A stretch of 64,000 nt of DNA from an uncultured Sulfitobacter sp. (GTDB lineage: Bacteria; Pseudomonadota; Alphaproteobacteria; Rhodobacterales; Rhodobacteraceae): NCBI RefSeq assembly GCF_947502895.1, contig NZ_CANNBM010000001.1:930001-994000 (forward strand), written 5' to 3'. Shown here one piece after another: positions 34,174 through 42,359 of the stretch. Each line of letters opens with the position of its first letter. Position 1 is the first letter of the stretch. A program made the position numbers and the translations under genes. A model generated the notes under the pieces. The model was not told the DNA's origin and searched no databases. It saw only the letters and a program-made list of their open reading frames with translations.

Positions 34174-36420
34174 TCAACGATCTCCCGCATTCGGGCTGGG
34201 GGCTGAACTGCCCGTACCGCTGCCGCCAAAGATATCCTGCAATACCTGATCGATCACGCTGGTGGGGCGCGAAGCAGCGCCACCTTGCTGTTGCTGTGGC
34301 ACCTGATCCACCGGAGTAACCTCGTTCACGTCACCCTCGAACACGACTTGGGCAGGCGCTGGCAGCACCATGGGCAAAGGGCGTACAGGAACACCCTCAT
34401 GCACCCGCTTCATCGCTTCGCGCCAGATTTCAGCGGGCAATCCGCCGCCGGTCACCCCTTTGAGCGGGGTATTATCATCATACCCCATCCAGACACCCGC
34501 CACGTAATCGGCAGAAAACCCGATAAACCACGCGTCCTTGGCTGCCGATGTAGTGCCTGTTTTCCCTGCCAGTTGCCGCCCGCCAAACTGCGCGCGCTGG
34601 CCAGTCCCTTCCGAGACGACCTTCTCCATCATATAGATTAACTGACCTGCGGCACTCTCTTGTATCACACGCTCGCCGATCCCGCCGCCTGTGCCCATCA
34701 ACGGCTCTGCATCACCGCGCAGGCGCAGATCAACCAGACCAAAAGGCGTTACAGACGAACCACCATTCAGAATGCCTGCAAAAGCACCTGTCATTTCGAT
34801 CAGCGTGCTTTCCGAAGCACCCAGCGCCAGTGCAGGCCCTGCTGCCAGATCATTCTTGATCCCGAATTGCGAGGCAACTGTGCTTACAGTGGCGCGGCCA
34901 ACACTCTCGGATATCTTGACAGCTGGAATGTTGAGCGATTGCGCCAGCGCGTTGGTCATCGTGGTCTGGCCCACGAAACGGTTGGTATAGTTGCGCGGAC
35001 ACCATTCCCCCGATCCGGGGATGTTCAGGCAATAAGGGCTGTCATCTACCAGATCATTTGGCGAATAGCCCAGATCAAGCGCTGCTGCGTATACAAACGG
35101 CTTGAACGCCGATCCCGTTTGACGCAGGGCCTGTGTGGCACGGTTGAAAGCGCCAGAGACTTTGGTTTTGCGGCCGCCCACCATCGCACGCACAGCGCCG
35201 TCCGCACTCATTACAACGATAGCTGCTTGCGCTTCCGAGCCTGCGCGCACCTTGTTGTCAAAGACCCATTTCAGCCCTTCGACTGCCGCGCGCTGCATTC
35301 GCTGGTCAAGTGTTGTGCGCAGGATTACGTCCTCGGTGGTGTTGCGCGTAAAGAACTCCGGTCCGGTGGACATAACCCAATCGGCAAAGTACCCCCCTGC
35401 CCGCGCCTCTGCCGCCTCGGACAAAGCAGCGGGGTTGGCCTGTGCCACGGCTGTGTCCTCGTCCGACAGATACCCTTGTTCGTTCATCAGGCGCAGCACT
35501 GTGGCCGCACGGTTGCGCGAGCGTTCAAGGTTGGAGGTGGGCGAGAGCGTACTGGGCGCAGTAAGCAACCCGGCGATCATTGCCGCTTCTGCAGGATCAA
35601 GCGTTGCTGCGGGTTTGCCAAAAAACCGCTGCGCTGCTGCCTCGGCCCCATAGGCACCGCCGCCCATGTAGGCTCGGTTCATGTAAATCGAAAGGATTTC
35701 GTTCTTGGAGTATTTCGCCTCCATCGCCATCGCATAGACTGCCTCTTTGGCTTTCCGCTTGATAGATCCGCGGCGGCACTCGGATTCGTACTCCGCTTCG
35801 GTCTGACCCGACGTCGGGTCGAACGGCTCTCCCAGACACAAAAGCTTGGCTGTCTGCTGGGTAATGGTTGAGCCGCCGTGCCCCGACAACGGGCCACGCC
35901 CCTCACTCAGGTTGATGCGCACAGCAGATGCGATGCCGCGCGGGCTAAGGCCAAAGTGTTTATAAAAGCGCTTGTCCTCGGTCGCGATCACCGCGTTTTT
36001 GAGATGAGGCGAGACATTCTCGGCAGTCACAGCGCCGCCAAACTGGTCGCCGCGCCATGCAAAGACATCTCCGTCACGATCGAGCATAGTGACGGAGCCG
36101 CTGGCGCGACCATCCAAAAGATCGTCGACGGGAGGCAAGGTGGTATAGAAATAGCCGACAATCAGCGCCAAAACCGCAAAGCCCACAAGGATCGAGCGCG
36201 ATGTCACCACCCATATCAACCGCAAGATCCAGCGGACCATCGCTGCCAAAAGCCCGATGATACCGCCACGCCGCTTGCGCGCAGGTTTTGCAGCGCGCCG
36301 CGCTTTGGGTTTGCGTGTCGGCTTTGGCTTGGCCGTCTTTTTGACAGCAGCCGCTTTGGCGCGCGCGCCATACCGGTTTTCCGCAACCAGTGGCCGCTTC
36401 CGCTTGGGTGTATCACTCAT
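34174..36420 (-). CDS. Bifunctional penicillin-binding protein 1A (transglycosylase/transpeptidase)
   Basis: 748 residues. A lysine/arginine-rich cytoplasmic tail (about 55 residues) and one membrane helix (near 78-95) precede the GT51 glycosyltransferase domain with IATEDKRFYKHFGLSPRGI and GGSTITQQTAKLL, then the transpeptidase with SxxK in GSAFKPFVYAAALDLGYSPND (catalytic Ser), SLN in ALAQSLNIPAVK and KTGTTSAAKDAWF. It polymerises and crosslinks peptidoglycan in the periplasm. The C-terminal 80 residues are Pro/Gln-rich and low complexity. Divergent from glnK; the 256-base spacer holds no recognisable gene. Confidence 0.92.
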   Translation of the reverse strand: MSDTPKRKRPLVAENRYGARAKAAAVKKTAKPKPTRKPKARRAAKPARKRRGGIIGLLAAMVRWILRLIWVVTSRSILVGFAVLALIVGYFYTTLPPVDDLLDGRASGSVTMLDRDGDVFAWRGDQFGGAVTAENVSPHLKNAVIATEDKRFYKHFGLSPRGIASAVRINLSEGRGPLSGHGGSTITQQTAKLLCLGEPFDPTSGQTEAEYESECRRGSIKRKAKEAVYAMAMEAKYSKNEILSIYMNRAYMGGGAYGAEAAAQRFFGKPAATLDPAEAAMIAGLLTAPSTLSPTSNLERSRNRAATVLRLMNEQGYLSDEDTAVAQANPAALSEAAEARAGGYFADWVMSTGPEFFTRNTTEDVILRTTLDQRMQRAAVEGLKWVFDNKVRAGSEAQAAIVVMSADGAVRAMVGGRKTKVSGAFNRATQALRQTGSAFKPFVYAAALDLGYSPNDLVDDSPYCLNIPGSGEWCPRNYTNRFVGQTTMTNALAQSLNIPAVKISESVGRATVSTVASQFGIKNDLAAGPALALGASESTLIEMTGAFAGILNGGSSVTPFGLVDLRLRGDAEPLMGTGGGIGERVIQESAAGQLIYMMEKVVSEGTGQRAQFGGRQLAGKTGTTSAAKDAWFIGFSADYVAGVWMGYDDNTPLKGVTGGGLPAEIWREAMKRVHEGVPVRPLPMVLPAPAQVVFEGDVNEVTPVDQVPQQQQGGAASRPTSVIDQVLQDIFGGSGTGSSAPSPNAGDR

Positions 36421-36676
36421 TTTTATATGGCCTGCTCGGCTGCTGTTTTTCTCACCTTACCCCGCCACAGCAGGATTGTTTAGCGTTTGATAGGCCGTCT
36501 GACCTCTCAAAGGTGTATATTTTTTAGGCAGTTTCGGCCTTGCGATTAAATTTTGGGCAAACAGCCCCTGTGAATCGCACCCATCGCTCTGCGCATTCTT
36601 CCCTTTCCGCCCGCTTCTCCAGTTTGCTGGCGCTGCATCACGCAGAACACTCTGCACCATAAGAGGGGACAATACG

Positions 36677-37015
36677 GTGAAACTCATTATTGCCACGGTC
36701 AAACCATTCAAGCTCGAAGAGGTCCGCGAGGCGCTGACCGACGCTGGCGTGCGCGGTCTGATGGTCACAGAAATCAAAGGCTTCGGCGCGCAGTCGGGCC
36801 ATACCGAAATCTACCGCGGCGCAGAATACGTCGTGAACTTTGTACCCAAGGTAAAACTGGAACTGGTCGTGGCCGATGCCGTGGCCGACCAGATGGTCGA
36901 GGTCATCACCAAGACCGCCCAGACCGGCAAGATCGGTGACGGCAAGATTTTCGTGCTCGATGTCGAGCAAGCAGTGCGCGTGCGCACAGGTGAAACCGGC
37001 GAAGACGCTATCTAA
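36677..37015 (+). CDS. glnK: Nitrogen regulatory protein P-II (GlnK)
   Basis: Trimeric signal protein that reports nitrogen and 2-oxoglutarate status and blocks AmtB when nitrogen is plentiful. The 112-residue protein has MKLIIATVKPFKLEEVREAL, the T-loop with the uridylylation site Y51 (GAEYVVNFVPK), and the C-terminal TGKIGDGKIFVLDVEQAVRVRTGETGEDAI. The start is GTG, set by GAGGGGAC eight bases before. It is followed 15 bases later by amtB, the conserved glnK-amtB operon, so GlnK rather than GlnB is preferred. No convincing NtrC or sigma-54 site was found upstream. Confidence 0.95.
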   Translation: MKLIIATVKPFKLEEVREALTDAGVRGLMVTEIKGFGAQSGHTEIYRGAEYVVNFVPKVKLELVVADAVADQMVEVITKTAQTGKIGDGKIFVLDVEQAVRVRTGETGEDAI

Positions 37016-37030
37016 CTCAAGGACGATAAG

Positions 37031-38347
37031 ATGAATAAGAAATATCTCATTCCCATCGCCGCGGCAGCGGCCTTGCTGCCGACACTGGCGCTGGCACAAG
37101 ACGCGGCGGCGCCAAGCTTTGACGAAATCGGCCCCTATCTGATGACCACATTGCTGTTCCTTGTAGGCGGCTTTCTGGTGTTCTGGATGGCTGCGGGCTT
37201 TGCTATGCTGGAAGCAGGGCTGGTACGCTCCAAAAACGTAACCATGCAGCTGACCAAAAACATCGCGCTCTTTTCTATCGCGTCGATCATGTACTGGCTG
37301 GTAGGCTTCAACCTGATGTACCCGGGCGATTTCAACGGATACTTTGCCTTTAACTTCGTACCAACTGTGCTGGAGCCTGTGGGCCTTACCGCAGCAGACG
37401 CATCGCTTGATTATGCTTCTGTCGCGTCCGACTTTTTCTTCCAGCTGATGTTTGTGGCCGCGACGGCCTCTATCGTATCGGGCGCACTAGCCGAACGAAT
37501 CAAGCTATGGCCGTTTCTTATCTTTGTGGTTGTGCTGACAGGGATCTTCTACCCGATCTCGGGGTCGTGGCAGTGGGGCGGCGGCTGGTTGTCCGAAATG
37601 GGCTTCAGCGATTTTGCAGGCTCAACAATCGTACACTCCGTAGGTGGCTGGGCTGCTTTGGCGGGGGCGCTGATCCTCGGGCCACGTATCGGTAAATACA
37701 AGGATGGCCGTGTAAACCCGATGCCGGGTTCCAACTTGGCACTTGCGACGCTGGGTACGTTCATCCTGTGGCTGGGTTGGTTCGGCTTTAACGGCGGCTC
37801 ACAGCTGGCTGCGGGTACTGTCGGCGACATTACAGACGTTGGCCGCATCTTTGCCAACACCAACATGGCGGCTGCATCCGGTGCGGTAACCGCACTGATC
37901 CTGACGCAAATCCTGTACAAAAAGGTCGACCTGACCATGGTGCTGAACGGCTGTCTTGCCGGTCTGGTCTCCATCACAGCCGAGCCTCTGGCACCCTCGC
38001 TGTTCGGTTCTTTGTGGATTGGCGCAGTCGGCGGTGTGATCGTAGTGTTTTCGATACCCTTCCTTGACAAGCTGAAGATCGACGACGTCGTAGGTGCTAT
38101 CCCTGTGCACCTGTTCGCAGGCATCTGGGGCACAGTCGCAGTTGTCTTCTACAACGGCGAAGCAAGTCTGATGACGCAGCTGGTTGGCATCGCCGCTTAT
38201 GGCGTGTTCACCTTTGTAGCGGCAGGCGCACTTTGGCTGATCCTCAAAGCAGTCATGGGCATCCGCGTCAGTGAAGAGGCCGAAATCACAGGCCTTGATA
38301 CAGCAGAATTGGGGATGGAAGCCTACCCCGACTTCACGCGCGGCTGA
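37031..38347 (+). CDS. amtB: Ammonium transporter AmtB
   Basis: 438 residues. A cleaved signal peptide (MNKKYLIPIAAAAALLPTLALA) precedes eleven membrane helices, as in E. coli AmtB. The pore twin histidines are recognisable in STIVHSVGGWAALAGA near residue 200 and IPVHLFAGIWGTVAV near 357. It imports ammonium when scarce and is blocked by GlnK encoded just upstream. An intrinsic terminator follows 22 bases after the stop. Confidence 0.95.
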   Translation: MNKKYLIPIAAAAALLPTLALAQDAAAPSFDEIGPYLMTTLLFLVGGFLVFWMAAGFAMLEAGLVRSKNVTMQLTKNIALFSIASIMYWLVGFNLMYPGDFNGYFAFNFVPTVLEPVGLTAADASLDYASVASDFFFQLMFVAATASIVSGALAERIKLWPFLIFVVVLTGIFYPISGSWQWGGGWLSEMGFSDFAGSTIVHSVGGWAALAGALILGPRIGKYKDGRVNPMPGSNLALATLGTFILWLGWFGFNGGSQLAAGTVGDITDVGRIFANTNMAAASGAVTALILTQILYKKVDLTMVLNGCLAGLVSITAEPLAPSLFGSLWIGAVGGVIVVFSIPFLDKLKIDDVVGAIPVHLFAGIWGTVAVVFYNGEASLMTQLVGIAAYGVFTFVAAGALWLILKAVMGIRVSEEAEITGLDTAELGMEAYPDFTRG

Positions 38348-38368
38348 ACCGCACCAATCCTGAAAAGG

Positions 38369-38403
38369 AAAAAGCCCCTCATCATAGGATGGGGGGCTTT
38401 TTC
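38369..38403 (+). terminator. Intrinsic terminator of glnK-amtB
   Basis: Stem AAAAAGCCCC pairs with GGGGCTTTTT across a loop of about 14 bases, ending in five T on the plus strand, shortly after the amtB stop. The symmetric A-tract would also stop transcription coming from the opposite direction. Confidence 0.9.
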
Positions 38404-38493
38404 TATCTGCGGTCATAGGGAGCAGTCAGCCCGCCTTTGGCGGCGGCGAGTACCCCATAACGAATCTATGACCACATGAGATGGCCGTCTTTT

Positions 38494-39678
38494 CTATACG
38501 CCTGCATCAACGATCGCTTGGGCAAGAATAGGCACGGTCTGGGTATTCAGGCCCGCGATGTTCATCCGACTATCGCCAACCATATAAATGCCGTGCTCTT
38601 CGCGCAGCTTATCGACAATCTGGGGCGTTGTTCCCAAACGCGAGAACATACCGCGATGCTGTGCCAGAAAACCGAACCGATCAGAACCAGACAGCCGCTG
38701 TAGCTCGTTTGACAGCTGGCTGCGCAAGCCCAGCATGGATTGGCGCACCTGCTCCAGTTCGGCCTCCCAGTCAGCGCGCAAAGCGGGATCATTCAGGATC
38801 ATCGTAACTAGCCGCGCGCCGTGGTCGGGCGGAAAGCTGAAGTTCTGGCGGTTCAGAAAAGCCAGCGTGCCTTGATTGAGGTCTTTGGCCTTTGCCTCGG
38901 CGCTGATTGCCATCAATATGCCTGTCCGCTCACGGTAAATGCCAAAGTTTTTGGAGCAGCTCGCAGCAATTAGGGCTTCTGGCACCGCAGCCACCAATTT
39001 TCGCGTGGCAGCCGCGTCTTCCTGTAGACCATCACCAAAACCCTGATAGGCGATATCGACCATCGGTGTTGCACCCGTCTTCAGCAACACCTCAATCACG
39101 GCATCCCATTGAACGGCATTCAGATTTGCACCCGTCGGATTGTGGCAGCACCCGTGCAGCAATACGACATCACCTTTTTGTGCCGTATTCAGATCCGCAA
39201 TCATCGCATCAAAATCAACGCCGCGGGTCTCGTCATCGAAATAACGGTAAGGGACTACCTCAATGCCAAGATAGTTCAGAATTGAGATATGGTTCGGCCA
39301 TGTAGGGTCCGAGACAAACACACGGGCTGTGGGGCGCGCCATCTGGATCAATTCAAAGGCCTGCCGCACCGCGCCTGTGCCGCCCGGTGTCGCTGCAGCC
39401 GCGACGGTATCACGCGACACCGCATCGTTCAGCACCAGATCAACCATCGCATCAGCGAATGCGGGATCACCGGCAAGCCCTGTGTAAACCTTGCTGTCTT
39501 GTGTCTCCCACAGCTGATGCTCTGCCGCTTTCACCGCCCGCATGACAGGTGTCAGGCCTGTCGCATCTTTGTAGACGCCCACACCCAGATCGACTTTGGT
39601 ATCGCGTGGGTCATCGCGGTACATCTGTACAAGGGCGAGAATCTTATCAGCGGGCTGCTGCTTGAGTGTTTCGAACAT
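38494..39678 (-). CDS. Aromatic/aspartate aminotransferase (class I, AspC/TyrB type)
   Basis: 394 residues of the family Ia PLP aminotransferases, cytoplasmic. Signatures: MFETLKQQPADKILALVQMY and KVDLGVGVYKDATGLTPVM at the start, TPGGTGAVRQAFELIQ near residue 100, LLHGCCHNPTGANL near 170-183, and the PLP-lysine region AASCSKNFGIYRERTGIL near 235-252 with the arginine that binds the substrate carboxylate. Aspartate and aromatic amino acids are the usual substrates; preference cannot be read here. Start set at 39678, where ATG overlaps the sseA stop (TAATG). Confidence 0.9.
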   Translation of the reverse strand: MFETLKQQPADKILALVQMYRDDPRDTKVDLGVGVYKDATGLTPVMRAVKAAEHQLWETQDSKVYTGLAGDPAFADAMVDLVLNDAVSRDTVAAAATPGGTGAVRQAFELIQMARPTARVFVSDPTWPNHISILNYLGIEVVPYRYFDDETRGVDFDAMIADLNTAQKGDVVLLHGCCHNPTGANLNAVQWDAVIEVLLKTGATPMVDIAYQGFGDGLQEDAAATRKLVAAVPEALIAASCSKNFGIYRERTGILMAISAEAKAKDLNQGTLAFLNRQNFSFPPDHGARLVTMILNDPALRADWEAELEQVRQSMLGLRSQLSNELQRLSGSDRFGFLAQHRGMFSRLGTTPQIVDKLREEHGIYMVGDSRMNIAGLNTQTVPILAQAIVDAGV

Positions 39679-40532
39679 TACGCGTCTCCAGTTGCGATTG
39701 GCACGGTCGGGAACATGCCCCATTCCGCCCATGATCCATCATACAATGCCCAGTCCTGATGGCCCAACCGCTCCAACGCCAAAGCAACCACAGCGGCTGT
39801 TACACCAGAACCACAAGACGTAATGATCGGTTTTCCCAGATCAACACCAGCCGCCTCGAACACCGCCTTCGTATCGTCGGGGGATTTGAACGTATTATCT
39901 GGTGTCAGCAACTCACCAAAAGGCACATTCCGCGACCCGGGGATATGACCTGCGCGCAGTCCTTCACGCGGCTCGGGCGCCTCACCGCGAAAACGTGCCG
40001 CAGCGCGCGCATCCACAATCTGTGGCGCACCAAGTTTTGACGCATGAGCCACTTGCGTCACATCCCGCACAAGTTGGTTCTGGAACCGCACGGTCATATG
40101 GCGATCACGCGGAATGGGCGGCATGTCTTCAGTCTCACGCCCCTCGGCCAGCCACTTGGGGAACCCGCCGTCCAACACAGCTACATTTTCCTGTCCCATC
40201 AGCTTGAACAGCCACCAAACGCGCGGTGCCGACATAATGCCAGCCCCGTCATAGACCACTACCTGATGCCCGTCACCCACACCCATCGTGCGCATCCGTG
40301 ACATGAACTTCTCGATAGGCGGCGCCATATGCGGCAGGCTTGATCGCGCATCCGAGATTTCATCAATGTCAAAAAACCGCGCGCCCGGGATATGTGCTGC
40401 ATCATACTCTGCCTTGGGGTCACGCCCATCGGCTGGCAGATACCACGAAGCATCCAATATACGCAGATCAGGGTCTTTGAGATGTTTGGCCAACCAATCG
40501 GTCGAAACAAGCGTTTTCGGATCATCAGTCAT
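39678..40532 (-). CDS. sseA: 3-mercaptopyruvate sulfurtransferase
   Basis: 284 residues with two rhodanese domains. The active cysteine is in the C-terminal loop ITSCGSGVTAAVVALAL, where CGSGVT is the mercaptopyruvate sulfurtransferase pattern rather than CRxG(K/R)x of thiosulfate sulfurtransferase. N-terminal WLAKHLKDPDLRILDASWYLP and RVWWLFKLMGQENVAVLDGGFPKW are typical. It moves sulfur from 3-mercaptopyruvate to thiols or cyanide. Its partner downstream, an aminotransferase, could in principle form mercaptopyruvate from cysteine, so the overlap (TAATG) makes biological sense, although that link is inference. Confidence 0.92.
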   Translation of the reverse strand: MTDDPKTLVSTDWLAKHLKDPDLRILDASWYLPADGRDPKAEYDAAHIPGARFFDIDEISDARSSLPHMAPPIEKFMSRMRTMGVGDGHQVVVYDGAGIMSAPRVWWLFKLMGQENVAVLDGGFPKWLAEGRETEDMPPIPRDRHMTVRFQNQLVRDVTQVAHASKLGAPQIVDARAAARFRGEAPEPREGLRAGHIPGSRNVPFGELLTPDNTFKSPDDTKAVFEAAGVDLGKPIITSCGSGVTAAVVALALERLGHQDWALYDGSWAEWGMFPTVPIATGDA

Positions 40533-40617
40533 GGCAGCTCCCTTTGCGGTGTGTCACGTGATTACTCCGCTAGCCAAAGCGAGACAACCAAAACCGAAAG
40601 CCGGCAGCCGCTCCTCC

Positions 40618-40680
40618 TATTTTTCTTGGCCATAAATCCTCTGGGGGAATTGGCGTTTACGCCAAGGGGGCAAAGCCCCG
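40618..40680. repeat. Dispersed repeat, copy B, with GC hairpins
   Basis: Matches copy A at 247-307 over the first 37 bases with about three differences, in the same orientation. It ends in two hairpins, GGCG-ttta-CGCC and GGGGGC-aa-AGCCCC type, where copy A has one. It lies 86 bases upstream of the sseA start on the opposite strand, with no plus-strand gene ending nearby. Confidence 0.7.
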
Positions 40681-41039
40681 AATGCTGAGTCAAAACATGT
40701 TACTTACCGACCGCCAGCGATTCTAACGGTATCTGCCCGAGATACCGGCATCTTTGGTCGTTATCAGCTGAAGGATACATCATTAATGCGCTTCGGTCTT
40801 GCTGCAAAACCTGCAGGGATGGCGCGCATGGGCCCTGTTGAGGCATTCAAATACAAGCAACGAACAGACCGTCTGGTATCAGGAGGCCGTAAAAGGGTGA
40901 TTTGCGGCATTAGATCAGGCTGCAAGGGGGTTTAGGCTTCACACTGTTGCGCATTGGCGGAACGCCCGATTTGATTGGCGTTGTGTGCTGATTTACGTGA
41001 TGTTTCTACAAGACCTGTTCGGATCGGATATATGTTTGC
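40681..41039. other. Gene-poor spacer before the LysR gene
   Basis: About 360 bases with no gene I can support. A 49-codon frame from ATG 40786 to TAG (MRFGLAAKPAGMARMGPVEA then FKYKQRTDRLVSGGRKR) is the only small one of note; it has no clear ribosome binding site and resembles nothing recognised. It may be debris of an older gene. The LysR promoter must lie near the right end. Confidence 0.4.
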
Positions 41040-42014
41040 ATGGCGATACCCTCTTCCTCCAAAGAACTGAGCCTTAAGTGGCTAGAACTGTTCCAGACCT
41101 ATGCGCGGACACAGTCGTTGCACGGAACATCGCAGGAAACGGGGCTATCCATCAGCACGGTCTCACATCATTTACGCAGCCTAGAAGATCATCTGGGCGT
41201 TGCCCTTTTTGATCACGCACGCAGGCCAATGGTCTTGACGCCAACGGGCCGCACCTTCCTGCGCGATATCAGCCAAGCGATGCAATCAATCCGAAAGGCA
41301 ACCGCAGAAGCCTCTGCAGGCAACATTGCAGAGGCGTCAAATCTGCGCATCGGTACAATTGCGGACTTAGACAGTGACGTGACGCCGGAAATTGCCGTTT
41401 ATCTTTCGCAAAAGATGCCAGACTGCAGTTTTCTCTACCACACAGGGACCAGCCGCGACATCATCAGAATGCTGCGCCATAGGGAACTGGACTTAGGTGT
41501 CGTTACATCGCCCCTGAAACTGTTGAACGATCTGATCGATTGGCCCCTGTTGCGCGATCCCTTTGTCGCTGTCTTGCCCGCTGCTGCAGAGTCTTCGCTG
41601 CCCGATATCGTTGCAGGAAAAACAAACCTCCCGTTTTTACAATTTTCAAGTGATCTGATCATTGCAGGACAGATAGAAGCACAACTGCGTCGGCTTGGCG
41701 TTCAGTTGCCAAATAAATTTGAATGCGCGAACAATCAGACTCTGATGGCTATGGTGGCCGCAGGTGCCGGATGGACCATTACGACACCGTTGCTGTTTGC
41801 GCGGGCGCGGCGATTTCAGCCAAAGTTGCAGATGCTTCCTTTTCCAGGGAAGAACTTTGCGCGGACCTTGTCGTTAGTTACCAGTCCTGACTGTGCGCGG
41901 GCGGTCGTCGATCTGGTAAGCCGTCAAGTACGACATGAATTGAACCAGCAAGTGATTGCGCCAACGCATCGCACCAGTCCGTGGCTCAAAGACCAATTCA
42001 CGCTGATCGATTAG
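41040..42014 (+). CDS. LysR family transcriptional regulator
   Basis: 324 residues. The winged helix-turn-helix is visible (LELFQTYARTQSLHGTSQETGLSISTVSHHLRSLEDHLGVALFDHARRPMVLTPTG), then a coiled linker and the effector-binding domain (NLRIGTIADLDSDVTPEIAVYL onward). Base composition is less GC-rich than in most neighbours, with more TTA/TTG leucine codons. The next gene on the same strand is a dimethylglycine dehydrogenase-like enzyme, a reasonable target, which suggests control of methylamine or betaine breakdown. That link is inference from proximity. Confidence 0.88.
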   Translation: MAIPSSSKELSLKWLELFQTYARTQSLHGTSQETGLSISTVSHHLRSLEDHLGVALFDHARRPMVLTPTGRTFLRDISQAMQSIRKATAEASAGNIAEASNLRIGTIADLDSDVTPEIAVYLSQKMPDCSFLYHTGTSRDIIRMLRHRELDLGVVTSPLKLLNDLIDWPLLRDPFVAVLPAAAESSLPDIVAGKTNLPFLQFSSDLIIAGQIEAQLRRLGVQLPNKFECANNQTLMAMVAAGAGWTITTPLLFARARRFQPKLQMLPFPGKNFARTLSLVTSPDCARAVVDLVSRQVRHELNQQVIAPTHRTSPWLKDQFTLID

Positions 42015-42271
42015 GCGCATTTCGGTAAGCTGATAATACGCTCTTTGATCTCGTGCGGTAAGTTTGGATTAAAGTGGCCTATTCATGTGTGCGCCAATAT
42101 TTGCACCATCATTTACCGGCAACACGCCAGATATCCGTGACCCAGTCTTCAGAGCACCTGCACGGCTGTGTGCCGTCTTTATTGACCTGTAGCCATATGC
42201 AGACAGGACATCCTCATTGGGCAACTTCCAAATCGCCAACTGCTTTACTCCTACATTATCAAAATAGATTT

Positions 42272-42290
42272 CTTATTTTATAAAAATAAG
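42272..42290. promoter_or_regulatory. AT-rich palindrome upstream of the demethylating dehydrogenase
   Basis: A near-perfect inverted repeat CTTATTTTA/TAAAAATAAG lies 70 bases before the dehydrogenase ATG, in a 345-base stretch (42015-42359) with no gene. Location and symmetry suit an operator for the adjacent LysR regulator. It is unusually A/T-rich for this GC-rich region. The rest of the stretch shows nothing else recognisable. Confidence 0.4.
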
Positions 42291-42359
42291 TAACTGACAC
42301 TTGTACCAAAACGTAAATTCCTGCTCTGTTTGACGCAGCAATTCTCAGGGGGAGCAGAC

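Noticed and set aside
34660..35871. Plus-strand open frame of 403 codons opposite the penicillin-binding protein gene
   Set aside because: Antisense shadow: rich in Arg, Cys and His, with no domain pattern and no ribosome binding site.
36590..36676. Possible sigma-54 promoter or NtrC site before glnK
   Set aside because: The best match around tggcgctgcatcacgc departs from TGGCAC-N5-TTGCA in both halves; not good enough to annotate.
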